From Gemmobacter sp. 24YEA27 (GTDB lineage Bacteria > Pseudomonadota > Alphaproteobacteria > Rhodobacterales > Rhodobacteraceae): DNA of 64,000 nucleotides. Numbering within the stretch: the first letter of the stretch is position 1; each line of letters opens with the position of its first letter. The stretch is from positions 134,346-198,345 of the forward strand of contig NZ_JASJPW010000003.1 of the NCBI RefSeq assembly GCF_030052995.1, in the 5' to 3' direction. Below, in pieces: positions 44,668 through 55,139 of this stretch. The notes beneath the pieces were generated by a model that worked only from the letters and a program-made list of their open reading frames with translations, was not told where the DNA came from and ran no database searches. The translations under genes were made by a program, and so were the position numbers.

Positions 44668-45387
44668 TCAGACCCCCAGATATGTGCTGAGCTTCGCCAT
44701 ATTGTCGGCGATTTCCGGGCCAGGGATCATGTCGACCACCTGACCGTGATCCATCACGTAATGGCGGTCGGCCACCGACGCCGCGAAGTGGAAATTCTGT
44801 TCGACCAGCAGCACCGTATAGCCGCGCTCTTTCAGCTGGCGGATGGTGGCGCCGATCTGCTGCACAATCACCGGAGCCAGGCCCTCGGTCGGCTCATCAA
44901 GCAGCAAAAGCCGGGCGCCGGTGCGTAGGATCCGGCCGATTGCCAGCATCTGCTGTTCGCCGCCTGAAAGCCGGGTGCCCTGGCTCCGGCGGCGTTCGGC
45001 GAGGTTCGGGAAAAGCGTGTGGATCTCGGCCACGCTCATGCCACCGCTGGCCACCACCGGCGGCAGCATCAGGTTCTCTTCCACGGTCAGGCTGGAATAG
45101 ATGCCGCGATCTTCGGGGCAAAAGGCGATCCCGGCCCGGGCGATGGCCCGGCTGGAGGCGCGGCCCAGCTCTTTTTCCCGCAGCCGGACAGAACCCTGCC
45201 GGCGTTTGATCATGCCCATGATGGATTTGAGCGTGGTGCTTTTGCCGGCGCCATTGCGGCCCAGAAGGGTCACCACCTCGCCTTCGCGAATGTCGAAACT
45301 GACCCTGTGCAGCACATGGCTTTCACCATACCAGGCCTCAAGATCCGTAACCTGAAAATGCGCGTTCTGAGAAAGCCTATCAGCCAT
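44668..45387 (-). CDS. livF: ABC transporter ATP-binding protein, LivF type
   Basis: 239 residues. Walker A is LLGRNGAGKSTT, the signature LSGGEQQMLAIGRIL, Walker B LLLDEPTEGLAP. The AWYGESHVLH start and VAEIHTLFPNL are LivF features. ATG 45387 lies inside the end of livG, giving an eight-base overlap; longer readings add unrelated residues. Confidence 0.87.
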   Translation of the reverse strand: MADRLSQNAHFQVTDLEAWYGESHVLHRVSFDIREGEVVTLLGRNGAGKSTTLKSIMGMIKRRQGSVRLREKELGRASSRAIARAGIAFCPEDRGIYSSLTVEENLMLPPVVASGGMSVAEIHTLFPNLAERRRSQGTRLSGGEQQMLAIGRILRTGARLLLLDEPTEGLAPVIVQQIGATIRQLKERGYTVLLVEQNFHFAASVADRHYVMDHGQVVDMIPGPEIADNMAKLSTYLGV

Positions 45388-46138
45388 TGGGCACCCCGAT
45401 ATAGGCATTGATGACCTGCGGGTCTTTGGAAACCTCGTCATAGCTGCCCTCTGCCAGGATGGCGCCGCGTGCGAGGACGGTAATGCGGTCGCAAAGCGTT
45501 GCGACCACCGAGAGATTATGTTCGACCATCAGCACGGTGCGCCCGACAGCGACCCGCGCGATCAGCGTGGTGATGCGGGCGACATCCTCCTGCGTCATGC
45601 CGGCCATCGGCTCGTCAAGCAGCAGGACTTTGGGATCCAGCGCCAGCGTGGTGGCGATTTCCAGCGCACGCTTGCGCCCGTAGGAAAGATCACTGGCCTG
45701 TTCCCGGGCGAACCCTGTCATACCAACCTGATCCAGCAGGTCCATTGCCTCATCTTCGAGGTGCGCCAGCACCTTCTGGCTGCGCCAGAAATCCCAGCTG
45801 TCGCCATGGCGGCGCCGCTGCAGGGCAATGCGCACATTTTCAAGCGCGGTCATCGAGCCGAACACCGCCGAAATTTGAAACGAGCGCACGAGACCCATCC
45901 GCGCAATCACCTCCGGCTTCAGGCGGGTGATGTCACGACCATCATAGGTGATGGTGCCGGCACTTGGGGTCAGGAACTTGGTCAAGAGATTGAAACAGGT
46001 GGATTTCCCGGCACCATTCGGGCCGATCAGCGCATGGACGGAACCGCGCTTAACTTTCAGGTTCACCGCATCCACGGCACGAAACCCTTTGAAATCCTTG
46101 GTCAGACCCGTCGCTTTCAGGACAATATCATCGGACAT
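45380..46138 (-). CDS. livG: ABC transporter ATP-binding protein, LivG type
   Basis: 252 residues. Walker A is IGPNGAGKSTCFNLLT, the signature is LSYGRKRALEIATTLAL with Walker B VLLLDEPMAGM, the usual LivG variants. VRSFQISAVFGSMTALENV is the Q-loop region. It is the first cytoplasmic subunit after the binding-protein gene. Confidence 0.87.
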   Translation of the reverse strand: MSDDIVLKATGLTKDFKGFRAVDAVNLKVKRGSVHALIGPNGAGKSTCFNLLTKFLTPSAGTITYDGRDITRLKPEVIARMGLVRSFQISAVFGSMTALENVRIALQRRRHGDSWDFWRSQKVLAHLEDEAMDLLDQVGMTGFAREQASDLSYGRKRALEIATTLALDPKVLLLDEPMAGMTQEDVARITTLIARVAVGRTVLMVEHNLSVVATLCDRITVLARGAILAEGSYDEVSKDPQVINAYIGVPNG

Positions 46139-46173
46139 TTGACATCTTTCGGGCTGCGCTGAAGCGGGGAAAG

Positions 46174-46201
46174 GCAGCGGCCATCCGCAGGGGGCCGCTG
46201 C
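46174..46201 (-). terminator. Hairpin after the binding-protein gene
   Basis: GCAGCGGCC pairs perfectly with GGCCGCTGC between the binding-protein stop and livG. Such hairpins stabilise the binding-protein mRNA and lower downstream expression, giving excess binding protein over membrane subunits. Confidence 0.45.
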
Positions 46202-46210
46202 TCCGGGGCT

Positions 46211-47401
46211 TTATTTTACCAGCGGGCAGGCGCTGTCTGCGAGCGGGCGGAAGGCTTCGTCACCGGGGACGGTTGCGAGAATATTGTAATAATCCCACGG
46301 GCCGGTGGATTCCGCCGGGGTTTTGACCTGGGCGAGATACATATCATGCACCATGCGGCCGTCGTCGCGGATCACGCCATTCTCGGTGAAGAAGTCATTG
46401 ACCGGCGTTGCCTTCATCTGCGCGATCACCGGACCGGCGGCATCGGTGCCGGTTTCAGCGATGGCATTCAGGTAATGGGTCACGGCCGAATAGACCCCGG
46501 CCTGCGACATGGTCGGCATCGCGCCGTGCTTTTCAAAGAACCGCTGCGACCAGGCGCGGCTTTCATCGGTGCGGTCCCAGTAGAAGCCGGTGGTCAGATA
46601 GAGACCCTGCGCGGAATCGAGACCCATCGAATGCACGTCGGTCAGGAAGATCGCAAGACCGGCCAGTTTGGCCTGCATGGTCAGACCGAACTCCTGCGCC
46701 TGCTTCAGCGAGTTGATCGTATCGGTGCCGCCATTGGCGAGGGCGATCACATTGGCCCCGGCCGAAGGCGCCTGCAGCAGATAGGTCGAGAAATCCGCCG
46801 TGTTCAGCGGTGCGATCGCGGTGCCGACAACCGAGGCACCTGCGCCTTCAACCACCGCGGTCACATCGGCCTGCATAGTATGGCCGAACGCATAGTCAGC
46901 GGTCAGGAAAAACCATTTGTCACCCCCCTGGGCAACCATGGCCTTGCCCGTCGAAACCGCCACCGCATAGGTGTCCCAGGTCCAGTGAATACCGTTGGGC
47001 GAGCAGTTCTCATTGGTCAGGCTGGCAGTGCCCGCGCCCGAGACGATCAGCAGCCTGTCCTTTTCGCGCGCCAGTTCCTGAACCGCCAGCACCACCGAAG
47101 AATTCGGCACGTCAACGATCAGATCGACGCCTTCGACATCATACCAGCGCCGTGCAATCTGGGTGCCGATGTCAGCCTTGTTCTGGTGATCTGCACTGAC
47201 CAGCTCGATCTTGCCGAGCCGGTCGCCGAAATCTGCAATCGCCATCTCAGCTGCGACCACAGAGCCGGTTCCCGCCAGGGAAGAGAACACCCCGCTCTGA
47301 TCGGTCAACACGCCGATTTTGACCGAGTTATTTGAAATTTCAGCCGATGCAGCAGTGGCACCTGCGGCCAGCAATGCCAGCGCAGAAACGAAAATCTTCA
47401 T
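46211..47401 (-). CDS. livK: ABC transporter substrate-binding protein, LivK-like
   Basis: 396 residues from the ATG preceded by GAGGGAGGAAGCTC. A signal peptide (VSALALLAAGATAASA) precedes a type I periplasmic binding fold: VKIGVLTDQSGVFSSLAGTGSVV, SADHQNKADIGTQIARRW, WFFLTADYAFGHTM and MVHDMYLAQVKTP. This subgroup binds aromatic and other carboxylic acids more often than amino acids. A palindrome shared with the neighbouring catabolic genes lies 75 bases upstream, so uptake and breakdown seem co-regulated. Confidence 0.87.
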   Translation of the reverse strand: MKIFVSALALLAAGATAASAEISNNSVKIGVLTDQSGVFSSLAGTGSVVAAEMAIADFGDRLGKIELVSADHQNKADIGTQIARRWYDVEGVDLIVDVPNSSVVLAVQELAREKDRLLIVSGAGTASLTNENCSPNGIHWTWDTYAVAVSTGKAMVAQGGDKWFFLTADYAFGHTMQADVTAVVEGAGASVVGTAIAPLNTADFSTYLLQAPSAGANVIALANGGTDTINSLKQAQEFGLTMQAKLAGLAIFLTDVHSMGLDSAQGLYLTTGFYWDRTDESRAWSQRFFEKHGAMPTMSQAGVYSAVTHYLNAIAETGTDAAGPVIAQMKATPVNDFFTENGVIRDDGRMVHDMYLAQVKTPAESTGPWDYYNILATVPGDEAFRPLADSACPLVK

Positions 47402-47475
47402 GAGCTTCCTCCCTCTCATTGCGGACAATATGGCCGCTCTTTGCCCCGCCAGCATCACCACAATGCGGCAAAGCG

Positions 47476-47490
47476 TTCCGCTCTGCGGAA
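47476..47490 (-). promoter_or_regulatory. IclR-regulon operator, copy 1 (upstream of livK)
   Basis: TTCCGCTCTGCGGAA is a perfect 6-3-6 inverted repeat 75 bases ahead of the livK start. Three closely similar sites occur at 52726, 55108 and 56004. Confidence 0.65.
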
Positions 47491-47494
47491 GACC

Positions 47495-48273
47495 TCAGAG
47501 CAGCCCGCGGGTCAGACCGCCATCCACCGCGATATTCTGGCCGGTGATATATCCGGCATGGGCCGAGCACAGGAATGCGGCGATCGGACCGAAGTCTTCT
47601 GCCGTACCCAGGCGCTGCGCCGGCACCGATCCGGCCATGGCGGCGGCGGCCTCGGTCTCGGTGATTCCCTCGCGTTTTGCCTTCGCGCGGATGACGCGAT
47701 CAAGCGCGCCGGTCGCCATCAGACCGGGCAGGACATTGTTCACTGTCACCCCTGCGCGACGGTCTCACGCGCCAGCGTCGCCATCGCACCGGTCAGGCCG
47801 GCCCGCACCGAATTGGCCAAAGCCATATTCGGATAGGGTTCTTTCACCGCGAAAGAGGTGATGTTCACGATGCGGCCAAAGCCATCCGCAATCATATCCG
47901 GCAACAGCATCTGGGTGGCCGAGATCGCCGAGAGCATATTGGTTTCCAGGGCCTGGCGCCAGGTCTCGATATCATGATCGGTGAACCGCCCGGTGGGTGG
48001 CCCGCCGGCATTGGTCACCAGGATCGAAATCTGTCCGGCGCTGGCCTGTGCCTCTGCGATGACCCGGGCGGTGACGCCCGGCTGCGACACATCGCCCTGC
48101 ACGAAAAAGGCGCCATGGCCAAGCCCGGCCGCGGCGGCGGCGCCTGCCTCGGCGTCGCGGCCATTCAGCACCACCCGCACCCCCGCCGCCGCCAGATGGC
48201 GCGCGGTTGAATAGGCAAGCCCCTTGCTGCCGCCCAGCACCAGCGCCACCCGACCCGAAATGCCCAGATCCAT
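47495..48273 (-). CDS. SDR-family oxidoreductase, atypical (frame broken)
   Basis: About 259 residues with one G restored in a G-run near 47753 (VAQGVTVNNVLPG). The Rossmann start is LVLGGSKGLAYSTARHLAAAG, with NAGGPP at the NAG site. The catalytic serine lies in NITSFAVKEP, but the expected Tyr at +13 is Ala and the Lys at +17 is Arg. That is seen in an atypical SDR group. The C-terminus (GYITGQNIAVDGGLTRG) is normal. It lies between the crotonase/thiolase genes and the Liv operon and should act on a CoA-pathway hydroxy or keto intermediate, if active. Confidence 0.78.
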
Positions 48274-48293
48274 GATTTCCTCCGCTTTGCTGA

Positions 48294-49076
48294 TCAGCGG
48301 CCCGTATAGCTGGGCCGTCTTTTTTCGGTGAAGGCGGCCATGCCTTCAAATTTATCCTGCGTCGAGAACAGAATCTGCAGCGCCTTGCGCTCCAGCGCGA
48401 GTGCCGCAGAAAGCGAGGCATCCTGGCCATGCAGGATAACCTCTTTGACCTGGTTCACCGCGATGGGCGGCAGGCCGGCGATCCGCCGTGCCAGTCCCAT
48501 GGCGTGATCGAAGACCTGATCATCTTCCACAACTTCGCTGACCAGCCCCATTGCCGAGGCCTCGTCTGCGTCAATGATCTCGCCGGTCAGGCAAAGCCGC
48601 ATCGCCTTGAACTTACCCACCGCGCGGGTCAGCCTTTGGGTGCCGCCTGCGCCTGGCATGATGCCGACCTTAACCTCCGGCTGGCCGAAGCGTGCGGATT
48701 TTCCGGCGACAATGATATCGGCATGCATCGCAAGCTCCATACCGCCGCCAAGCGCAAAGCCATTGACCGCTGCGATCACGGGCACCGGGCAGCGGGCCAC
48801 CGCTTCCCAGAGCCGCTCGGTATGGCGCAGATACATATCGACACTGTCGATCTGCGCCATATCGGCAATATCTGCCCCCGCCGCGAAGGATTTCTCATCG
48901 CCGGTCAGCACCACTGCGCGCAGGGTGCCCCCATCGGTAAGGCCTTCAAAGATTGTCGCGAGCTGGCGGCGCAGCGGCATGTTCAGCGCATTCAGCACTT
49001 CGGGACGATTGAGGCGCAGCACGACCACCGCGCCCAGATCCTCGACCAGCACCAGATCATTTTTCTCTGTCATCAT
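48294..49076 (-). CDS. Enoyl-CoA hydratase/isomerase family protein (PaaF-like)
   Basis: 260 residues of crotonase fold. The oxyanion region reads FAAGADIADMAQID, and the GGGMELAMHADIIVAGKSARFGQPEVKVGIMPG segment carries the catalytic glutamates (Glu in GMELA and the QPEV segment). The start overlaps the thiolase stop (ATGA). It would hydrate an enoyl-CoA intermediate. PaaF or short-chain FadB-like activity is a fair guess. Confidence 0.85.
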   Translation of the reverse strand: MMTEKNDLVLVEDLGAVVVLRLNRPEVLNALNMPLRRQLATIFEGLTDGGTLRAVVLTGDEKSFAAGADIADMAQIDSVDMYLRHTERLWEAVARCPVPVIAAVNGFALGGGMELAMHADIIVAGKSARFGQPEVKVGIMPGAGGTQRLTRAVGKFKAMRLCLTGEIIDADEASAMGLVSEVVEDDQVFDHAMGLARRIAGLPPIAVNQVKEVILHGQDASLSAALALERKALQILFSTQDKFEGMAAFTEKRRPSYTGR

Positions 49077-50274
49077 ACTGCCTCAAGCCCGAGAGCAATG
49101 CCCTGACCGACACCGACGCACATGGTGGCCAATGCGCGGCCGCTGCCGGCCTTGTGCAGCCCGAGCGCAGCGGTGAGGGCCAGACGCACGCCTGACATTC
49201 CCAGCGGATGACCAAGCGCAATTGCACCGCCCAGCGGATTGACATGTGCGGCATCATCGGGAAGGCCAAGCTGGCGCAGACAGGCAAGGCTTTGCGCGGC
49301 AAAGGCCTCATTCAGCTCGATCCGGCTGAAATCCGCGATGGACAGCCCCAGCCGCGCCATCAGTTTCTGACTGGCCGGAACCGGCCCCATTCCCATGATC
49401 GCCGGCTCGACACCGGCGGTGGCCAGCCCGGTGATCCGCGCCATCGGCGTCAGGCCGAAGCGTTTTACCGCCGCCGCCGAGGCGACAAGCACCGCGGCCG
49501 CCCCGTCATTGACGCCGCTGGCATTGCCTGCCGTGACCGAACCGCCCTCGCGAAACGGGGTCGGCAGTTTTGCCAGCGCCTCCAGCGTGGTCGGGCGCGG
49601 ATGTTCGTCGCGACCGAACACCACCGGATCGCCCTTACGCTGCGCGATGCTGACCGGGAGGATTTCATCGTCAAAGCCACACGACGCCTGGGCGGCAGCC
49701 ACCCGCTGCTGGCTGCGCAGGGCGAAAGCGTCCTGATCCTCGCGGGTAATTCCAAAGCGCCCGGCGACATTCTCGGCCGTCTCCGGCATGGAATCGACAC
49801 CATATTGCCGTTTCAGCACCGGGTTAACAAAGCGCCAGCCAATGGTGGTGTCATAGATCTCGGCCTGACGCGAGAAGGCGGTTTCAGCCTTGCCCTGCAC
49901 GAAGGGCGCGCGTGTCATGCTTTCGGTGCCCGAGGCGATAATCACCTCGGCATCGCCGGAAAGAATGGAGCGCGCCGCGAGCCCCACCGCATCCAGCCCA
50001 GAACCGCAAAGCCGGTTCAGCGTGGTCCCGGCACGGATTGCGGCAGGCCGGCCAGCAGCACCCCCATCCGGGCCACGTCGCGGTTGTCTTCGCCAGCCTG
50101 ATTGGCACAGCCGGTGAACACATCGTCAATCGCCAGCGGGTCCAGGCCCGGCGCGCGGCCCACCACCTCGGCCAGCACAAGCGCCAGCATATCATCGGGC
50201 CGGATTGTCGCCAAAGCGCCGCCAAAGCGCCCGATCGGGGTCCGCACCCCGGCGCAGATAAAAGCTTCTCTCAT
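49073..50274 (-). CDS. Acetyl-CoA acyltransferase (3-oxoadipyl-CoA thiolase-like, frame broken)
   Basis: About 400 residues with one base restored near 50042 (LPAAIRAGTTLNRLCGSGLDAV). The nucleophile is Cys in LCGSGLD, the second active-site histidine lies in IALGHPLGMSG, and the second cysteine in ATMCVGVGQG. NEAFAAQSL is also present. The match is to PcaF/PaaJ-type thiolases. It would cleave a 3-keto-CoA ester to acetyl-CoA or succinyl-CoA. ATG 50274 follows the crotonase stop by 12 bases. Confidence 0.85.
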
Positions 50275-50286
50275 GGTCACATGATC

Positions 50287-51096
50287 TCAGAGCGGGCAAT
50301 CCTGGTCGAAATTCGGGCGCCTCTTTTCCTTCAGAGACGCCAGCCTTTCGCGTGCATCCGGGCCACAGAAGCCCATGAATTCCAGCGCCAGCGAAGTATC
50401 GAAAGTGGGGCCGGCCATGCGCAGCCAGTTGTTGAGCGCGTATTTTGTCCAGCGGATCGCGCTCGGCGAGCCCTTGGCCAGTTTGCGCGCAACCTCCAGC
50501 GCCTTGTCATGCAATTCGTGATCTTCGGTGACCAGCGAGATCAGCCCGATCCGCTCGGCCTCTTCGCCCGAAACCGATTCACAGAGCAGCAGATAATATT
50601 TGGCCTTGGCAAGACCGCAGAGCAGCGGCCAGACGATAGCCGCGTGATCACCCGCAGCCACGCCAAGCCTTGTATGGCCATCAATGATGCGCGCGGTCTT
50701 CGAGGCAATCGAGACATCGGCCAGCAGGCCAGCCACCAGACCGGCCCCGACCGCCGGCCCCTGCATCGCAGACACAATTGGCTTTGAGCAGTTGATGATA
50801 TTGTAGACCAGATCGCGCGCTTCCTTCCACACCCGGGTGAGCGTGGTGAAATCCTCGGTCATCTCTTTGACGAGATCGAGATCGCCCCCAGATGAGAAAG
50901 CCTCGCCCGCCCCGCGAATGATGACGCTGCGGACATCATCGGCAGCGTCGATATCGCGCCAGACCCGGCACAGCTCGCCATGCATGATCCGGTCGGCCGA
51001 GTTCAGCCGGCCCGGATTATCCATGGTAATGCGCAGAATACCGGCATCCGGCCAGTCGAATTTCAGCCGCTTATAGGTGGTGATATCGAGGCTCAT
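50287..51096 (-). CDS. Enoyl-CoA hydratase/isomerase family protein
   Basis: 269 residues. Crotonase motifs are [13 protein letters not shown] for the oxyanion hole and [36 protein letters not shown]. One of the two catalytic acids of classical hydratases is replaced here (IDGHTRLG in place of the usual PEV-type acid), so isomerase or lyase activity is possible. The ATG overlaps the ligase stop (ATGA), so the two are coupled. The C-terminal KRRPNFDQD is family-typical. Confidence 0.82.
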   Translation of the reverse strand: MSLDITTYKRLKFDWPDAGILRITMDNPGRLNSADRIMHGELCRVWRDIDAADDVRSVIIRGAGEAFSSGGDLDLVKEMTEDFTTLTRVWKEARDLVYNIINCSKPIVSAMQGPAVGAGLVAGLLADVSIASKTARIIDGHTRLGVAAGDHAAIVWPLLCGLAKAKYYLLLCESVSGEEAERIGLISLVTEDHELHDKALEVARKLAKGSPSAIRWTKYALNNWLRMAGPTFDTSLALEFMGFCGPDARERLASLKEKRRPNFDQDCPL

Positions 51097-52625
51097 ATGT
51101 TCTTCTCCCGGCCTGCCCAAAAGGGCTCCCGCAGTAGGTTCTTCTGGATTTTGCCAATCGGCGTCTTGGGGAAACTTTCGACGAAAGTGACAAGGCGAGG
51201 ACGCTTGAACCGCGCCAGCGTCTTCTCGCAATGCGCGACAACGGTTTCGGTTTCCAGCACGGCCCCGGCCTTGAGCAGGATATATGCTGCCGGCACCTCA
51301 CCCCATTTATCATCGGGAATGCCAAAGACCGCGCATTCCGCTACGGCGTCGAGGCCGAAGATCGCGTTCTCGATCTCTTTGGGATAGATGTTCTCACCAC
51401 CCGAAATGATCATGTCTTTCGAGCGGTCAACGAGGGTGACAAAGCCCGCCTCGTCCATCACCGCCAGATCGCCGGTCCAGCCCCAGCCATGCCGGAAGAA
51501 CTTCGCGGTCTGCTCCGGCTCGTTGTAATATTCCAGCATGACATTCGCGCCGCGTGAAACCAGCTCGCCGATCACCCCCGGCGCCACGGCATTGCCATCG
51601 GGGTCCACGACCGCAAGATCGACATTATAAGCCTGCTGGCCGATGGAGCCGAGACGCTCGGGCAGATGCCAGTGGCCAAGGGTGGTGATCACCCCCACTT
51701 CCGACTGACCATAGATCTGGGTCAGCCTGATCGCGGGCAGCTTTTCCATCAGATCGCGCTGTACCCAATCGGGCATCGGGGCGCCGGCAAAGGCCAGTTT
51801 TTCCCATTGTACATAATTCGAGGCCTGGAAATTCGCATCCGAGACCACCATTGCGACCTGGGTCGGCACCATGAAACAGGCGGTCATTCCGGTGCGCTGC
51901 GCCATATGTGCAAAGTCCTGCACATCCCATTTGGTCAGGAAGGTGCAGGTCGCCCCGGCCAGCACTGCCGGCTGAAACATGATGTTCAGCGCCGCGACAT
52001 GGAACAGCGGGGTTACAATCCCCACCACATCGCGTTCCTGGATATTTTCGTGATGCATCACCGTATGCGCGGTGGTGACGCGGTTGCGATGGCTGGCCAG
52101 CACGCCCTTGGGCCGCCCCGTGGTGCCGCCGGTATAGGTCATGCAGAAGGGATCATCCTCATGGATCTCCACTTCCGGCACATGATCGGGCTGATCCGCG
52201 ATCAGGGCCTGGAAATCATGGGCACCGGGCTGCGCGGCGCCGAGGGTGATGAAATGACGGATCTTGGGCAGTGATTGCGCCGCTTCGGCGACGCGAGCGG
52301 CAAAGACATCTTCATAGACCAGAATTTCGACATCGGCCTTGTCCAGCACATAGGCCAGCTCTTCCGCCGCATAGAGCACGGAGATATTGACGATCACCCC
52401 GCCGGTGCGGGCGGTGCCGAAAAACACGCTGCCATATTCGATGCGGTTGCGGCTGAGGACGCCGACCTTGCCGCCCTTGCCAAGACCAAGGCCCAGAAGG
52501 GCATGGGCAAAACGACTGGCCTCGCGGTCCAGATCGCCATAACTGATGGACCTGTCCTGCCACAGAATGGCGCGCTTTTCCGGAAAGCGCTCGGCTGAGC
52601 GCCGCAACATATCACCGGTGAGCAT
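51093..52625 (-). CDS. AMP-dependent acyl-CoA synthetase/ligase
   Basis: 510 residues after the strong GGAGGGGAT site. ANL-superfamily motifs are complete: the P-loop [13 protein letters not shown], the aromatic/adenine motif [36 protein letters not shown] and the catalytic lysine in [11 protein letters not shown]. It activates a carboxylic acid to its CoA ester with ATP. It is the first gene of the divergent unit beside the IclR regulator and starts the pathway. The acid is not identifiable: fatty, cyclic and aryl-alkyl acids are all possible. Confidence 0.87.
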   Translation of the reverse strand: MLTGDMLRRSAERFPEKRAILWQDRSISYGDLDREASRFAHALLGLGLGKGGKVGVLSRNRIEYGSVFFGTARTGGVIVNISVLYAAEELAYVLDKADVEILVYEDVFAARVAEAAQSLPKIRHFITLGAAQPGAHDFQALIADQPDHVPEVEIHEDDPFCMTYTGGTTGRPKGVLASHRNRVTTAHTVMHHENIQERDVVGIVTPLFHVAALNIMFQPAVLAGATCTFLTKWDVQDFAHMAQRTGMTACFMVPTQVAMVVSDANFQASNYVQWEKLAFAGAPMPDWVQRDLMEKLPAIRLTQIYGQSEVGVITTLGHWHLPERLGSIGQQAYNVDLAVVDPDGNAVAPGVIGELVSRGANVMLEYYNEPEQTAKFFRHGWGWTGDLAVMDEAGFVTLVDRSKDMIISGGENIYPKEIENAIFGLDAVAECAVFGIPDDKWGEVPAAYILLKAGAVLETETVVAHCEKTLARFKRPRLVTFVESFPKTPIGKIQKNLLREPFWAGREKNI

Positions 52626-52725
52626 ATCCCCTCCAGGTTACTCCGAACCCGCATTTGCGGATTTCCCTTGCGCCGGAGACTGGATTTTCATCCGGCATTC
52701 TGCAATGCCATAGGCAGGGAATTCA

Positions 52726-52740
52726 TTTCGCAGAGCGGAA
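52726..52740. promoter_or_regulatory. IclR-regulon operator, copy 2 (ligase/iclR divergent region)
   Basis: TTTCGCAGAGCGGAA matches TTCCGC-N3-GCGGAA with one base changed. It lies 15 bases before the iclR start and 101 bases before the ligase start, so it could serve both autoregulation and ligase control. Confidence 0.6.
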
Positions 52741-52754
52741 TACTGGAGCCAGGG

Positions 52755-53498
52755 ATGTCGCAGGAAGATCGTCAGTTTGTCGAAGCATTCGCCCGGGGGC
52801 TGCAGTTGTTCGAGGCGCTGTCTAAGCAGAAAAAGCCGATGTCGAACAGTGATCTGTCAAAAAGCACCGGCCTGCCGCCTTCGACCATCAGCCGGCTGAC
52901 TTATACCGCTATGCGGTTGGGATATCTGCGCCACAGCGAAACCGGCCGCAGCTATGAGCTGACCCCGAAAAGCCTGAATCTCGGCTATTCGGTGCTGACC
53001 GGATTTGCCCTGATCGACCGTGCGACGCCATTGCTGAAGGTGCTGGCCGAAAAAACCGGCCAGACCGCGGCGCTTTGTGTGCGCGATGGCATGTATCTGA
53101 CCTTTGTCCAGGTTGTGTCCGGCTCGGATATCCTGGCGGTGCGCTTTGCTGTGGGCGGGCGACTGCCGATTGCCACCTCGGCGGCCGGGCCTGCCTATCT
53201 CTCGATCCTGCCCGAGAAAGAGCGGCGCCAGCTTGCCAGCCGGATCCGTGGCCAGCTCACCCAGCAAAATGGCAATGTCACCGCCTTTAATGCGGCATTG
53301 GAGGCGGCCTGCAAGGATGGCGTCTCTTTCAGCCGCGACACCTGGCGCCGCGGCATCAGCGCGGTATCGGTCGGCATCAGCACCGCGCATGAGCAGGCCG
53401 CGATTACGGTGCCCTTTGCCACCGGGTCGATCTCGGTCGCCAATATGCGCGGCATCATTGCCCCAATCCTGCGCGAAACCGTACAGGAACTGCTGTAA
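52755..53498 (+). CDS. IclR-family transcriptional regulator (PcaR/PobR-like)
   Basis: 247 residues from the ATG at 52755 (GAGCCAGGG upstream). The winged helix is GLQLFEALSKQKKPMSNSDLS with LPPSTISRLTYTAMRLGYL. The effector domain has GQTAALCVRDGMYLTFVQVV, PIATSAAGPAYLSILPEKER and RRGISAVSVGIS, in the pattern of IclR proteins that sense aromatic acids. It is divergent from the CoA ligase. Four copies of one palindrome lie ahead of the surrounding catabolic and transport genes, so this protein is their likely regulator. Confidence 0.87.
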   Translation: MSQEDRQFVEAFARGLQLFEALSKQKKPMSNSDLSKSTGLPPSTISRLTYTAMRLGYLRHSETGRSYELTPKSLNLGYSVLTGFALIDRATPLLKVLAEKTGQTAALCVRDGMYLTFVQVVSGSDILAVRFAVGGRLPIATSAAGPAYLSILPEKERRQLASRIRGQLTQQNGNVTAFNAALEAACKDGVSFSRDTWRRGISAVSVGISTAHEQAAITVPFATGSISVANMRGIIAPILRETVQELL

Positions 53499-53499
53499 A

Positions 53500-53535
53500 G
53501 CCGGCGCCGGCTGCGATCCCGGCGCCGCTTTTTTC
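53500..53535 (+). terminator. Rho-independent terminator of the iclR gene
   Basis: CGGCGCCGG pairs perfectly with CCGGCGCCG around eight bases, then CTTTTTTC. It begins right after the iclR stop and also borders the convergent dehydrogenase end. Confidence 0.85.
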
Positions 53536-55026
53536 TTACAGGCTGCGGATATCGAGCCCCAGCGTCGCGCGCCGCCGCAGCCAGGCGCTCGGCGGTAACG
53601 GTCATCCCCGCTGAGCGCCTGCATATTGCGCAAAATCGTCAGCATCCGCGCCGCGCCAACCCGATCCACCCATTCCAGCGGACCGCAGGGGTAATTCATC
53701 GCAAGCCGCATGGCCTTATCGATATCACCAGGCGCGGCAAGCCCCATCTGCGCCATTTCACAGCCGAGATTGGCCACTGCTGCAACGATCCGTTGCGCGA
53801 CAAAGCCGGTGGAATCGGCAATCGCGGTGACCCTGCGCCCGCTTGCACACACTGCCGCCGCCACCGCATCGCGCGCCGCCGGATCGGCCCCGACCGTGGT
53901 CATCAGCACCACGCGCCGCGTGCTGTCGAAGGCCAGATCCACTGCCACCAGCCTGGTGGCCGGCAAGCCAAGCCGGGCCGCATGGGCCGCCAGATCTTCG
54001 CCGACCGGGAAGGCCAGCACCGGGCTGGCACCATCATCCTCGGCCGCGACCCGGCAGTCGAGAGAGGCCGCGAAATCACGCAGCTCGGCCAGATCTTCGG
54101 CCAGAACCACCTGCTGTGCCGGCGCTGCGGTGCTGATGAAATCAGCCGACGGTTGGCCGGCGCCATCGCGATAGGTGTAAAAACCCTGCCCCGTCTTGCG
54201 GCCCAGCTGGCCGGTTTGCAGCAGATAGCGGTGATAGGTGGTCGAGCGCAGGCGCGGCTCGGCGAAATAGCTCTGATGCAGGAACTCGCAGACGGTGAAA
54301 TTCACATCCATTCCGGTCAGATCCATCAGCTCGAACGGACCCATACGGAAATCGCAGCAATCGCGCATGATCGCGTCGATTTCAGCCGGGCTGGCCACCC
54401 CCTCCTGCAACGCCATCAGCGCTTCGGTCGGATAGGCCCGCCCGCCGTGGTTCACAAGGAAGCCGGGCGTGTCGCGCACCTCAACCGTTCCTTGCCAAGA
54501 TGGCGCGCGACCGCGAGCAGCCGCTCCATCGTTTCACGGCTGGTGCGCGGGCCGGGGATCACCTCGACCAGTTTCATCAGCGGCACCGGATTGAAAAAAT
54601 GCAGCCCCGCGAAACGCTCGGGATGTTTCAGGTCGCGCGCGATCACCCCGATCGGCAGCGAGGATGTATTGCTGGCGATCAGTGCCTCGGGGCCAGAAGA
54701 TCCTCCAGCCGGGCAAACAAAGCCTGTTTCGCGGCGGGATCCTCGATGATCGCTTCGACCACCAGATCGCAATCTGCCAGTGCGTCCGGGCTGTCGGCGG
54801 CGATGAGCGCGCCCGCAAGGGCGTCATATTGGCCCTGGGACAGCTTACCGCTGCTGACCCGCTTTGCAGCGCGGGCGAGAATTGCCGCAATGGCGCTGGC
54901 AGCAGCCCCCTGCCGCAGATCGGTCAGGATGACGGCAATGCCACTTGCGGCGGCGGTTTCCGCAATGCCCGCCCCCATCGCTCCGGCGCCGGCCACACCA
55001 ATTTTCAACGCGAGTTCTGCTGCCAT
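53536..55026 (-). CDS. 3-hydroxyacyl-CoA dehydrogenase, PaaH-like (frame broken three times)
   Basis: About 497 residues; 1491 bases plus three restored ones give an exact count. The breaks are near 54690, 54487 and 53595. The reconstructed order is the NAD site IGVAGAGAMGAGIAETAA, EAIIEDPAAKQALF, ASNTSSLPIGVIAR and HFFNPVPLMKLVEVIPG. Next come TVEVRDTPGFLVN, then GPFELMDLTGMDVN, and a second C-terminal domain (MNYPCGPLEWVDRVG). That is the long PaaH/PaaC form with two 3HCDH domains. It oxidises a 3-hydroxyacyl-CoA with NAD, just before the thiolase step. Confidence 0.83.
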
Positions 55027-55107
55027 TCTCGCCTCCGCAAGACTGTTTCACTGCTCTCCAGTGACCGCAGGGCGCCCGAAAGGTCAAAGCCAATATCCCC
55101 GGCTTCG

Positions 55108-55122
55108 TCCCGCAGAGCGGAA
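55108..55122 (-). promoter_or_regulatory. IclR-regulon operator, copy 3 (upstream of the dehydrogenase)
   Basis: TCCCGCAGAGCGGAA matches the consensus with one base changed and lies 82 bases ahead of the dehydrogenase start on the minus strand. Confidence 0.6.
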
Positions 55123-55139
55123 GGACTGCCCGGGCGGCC

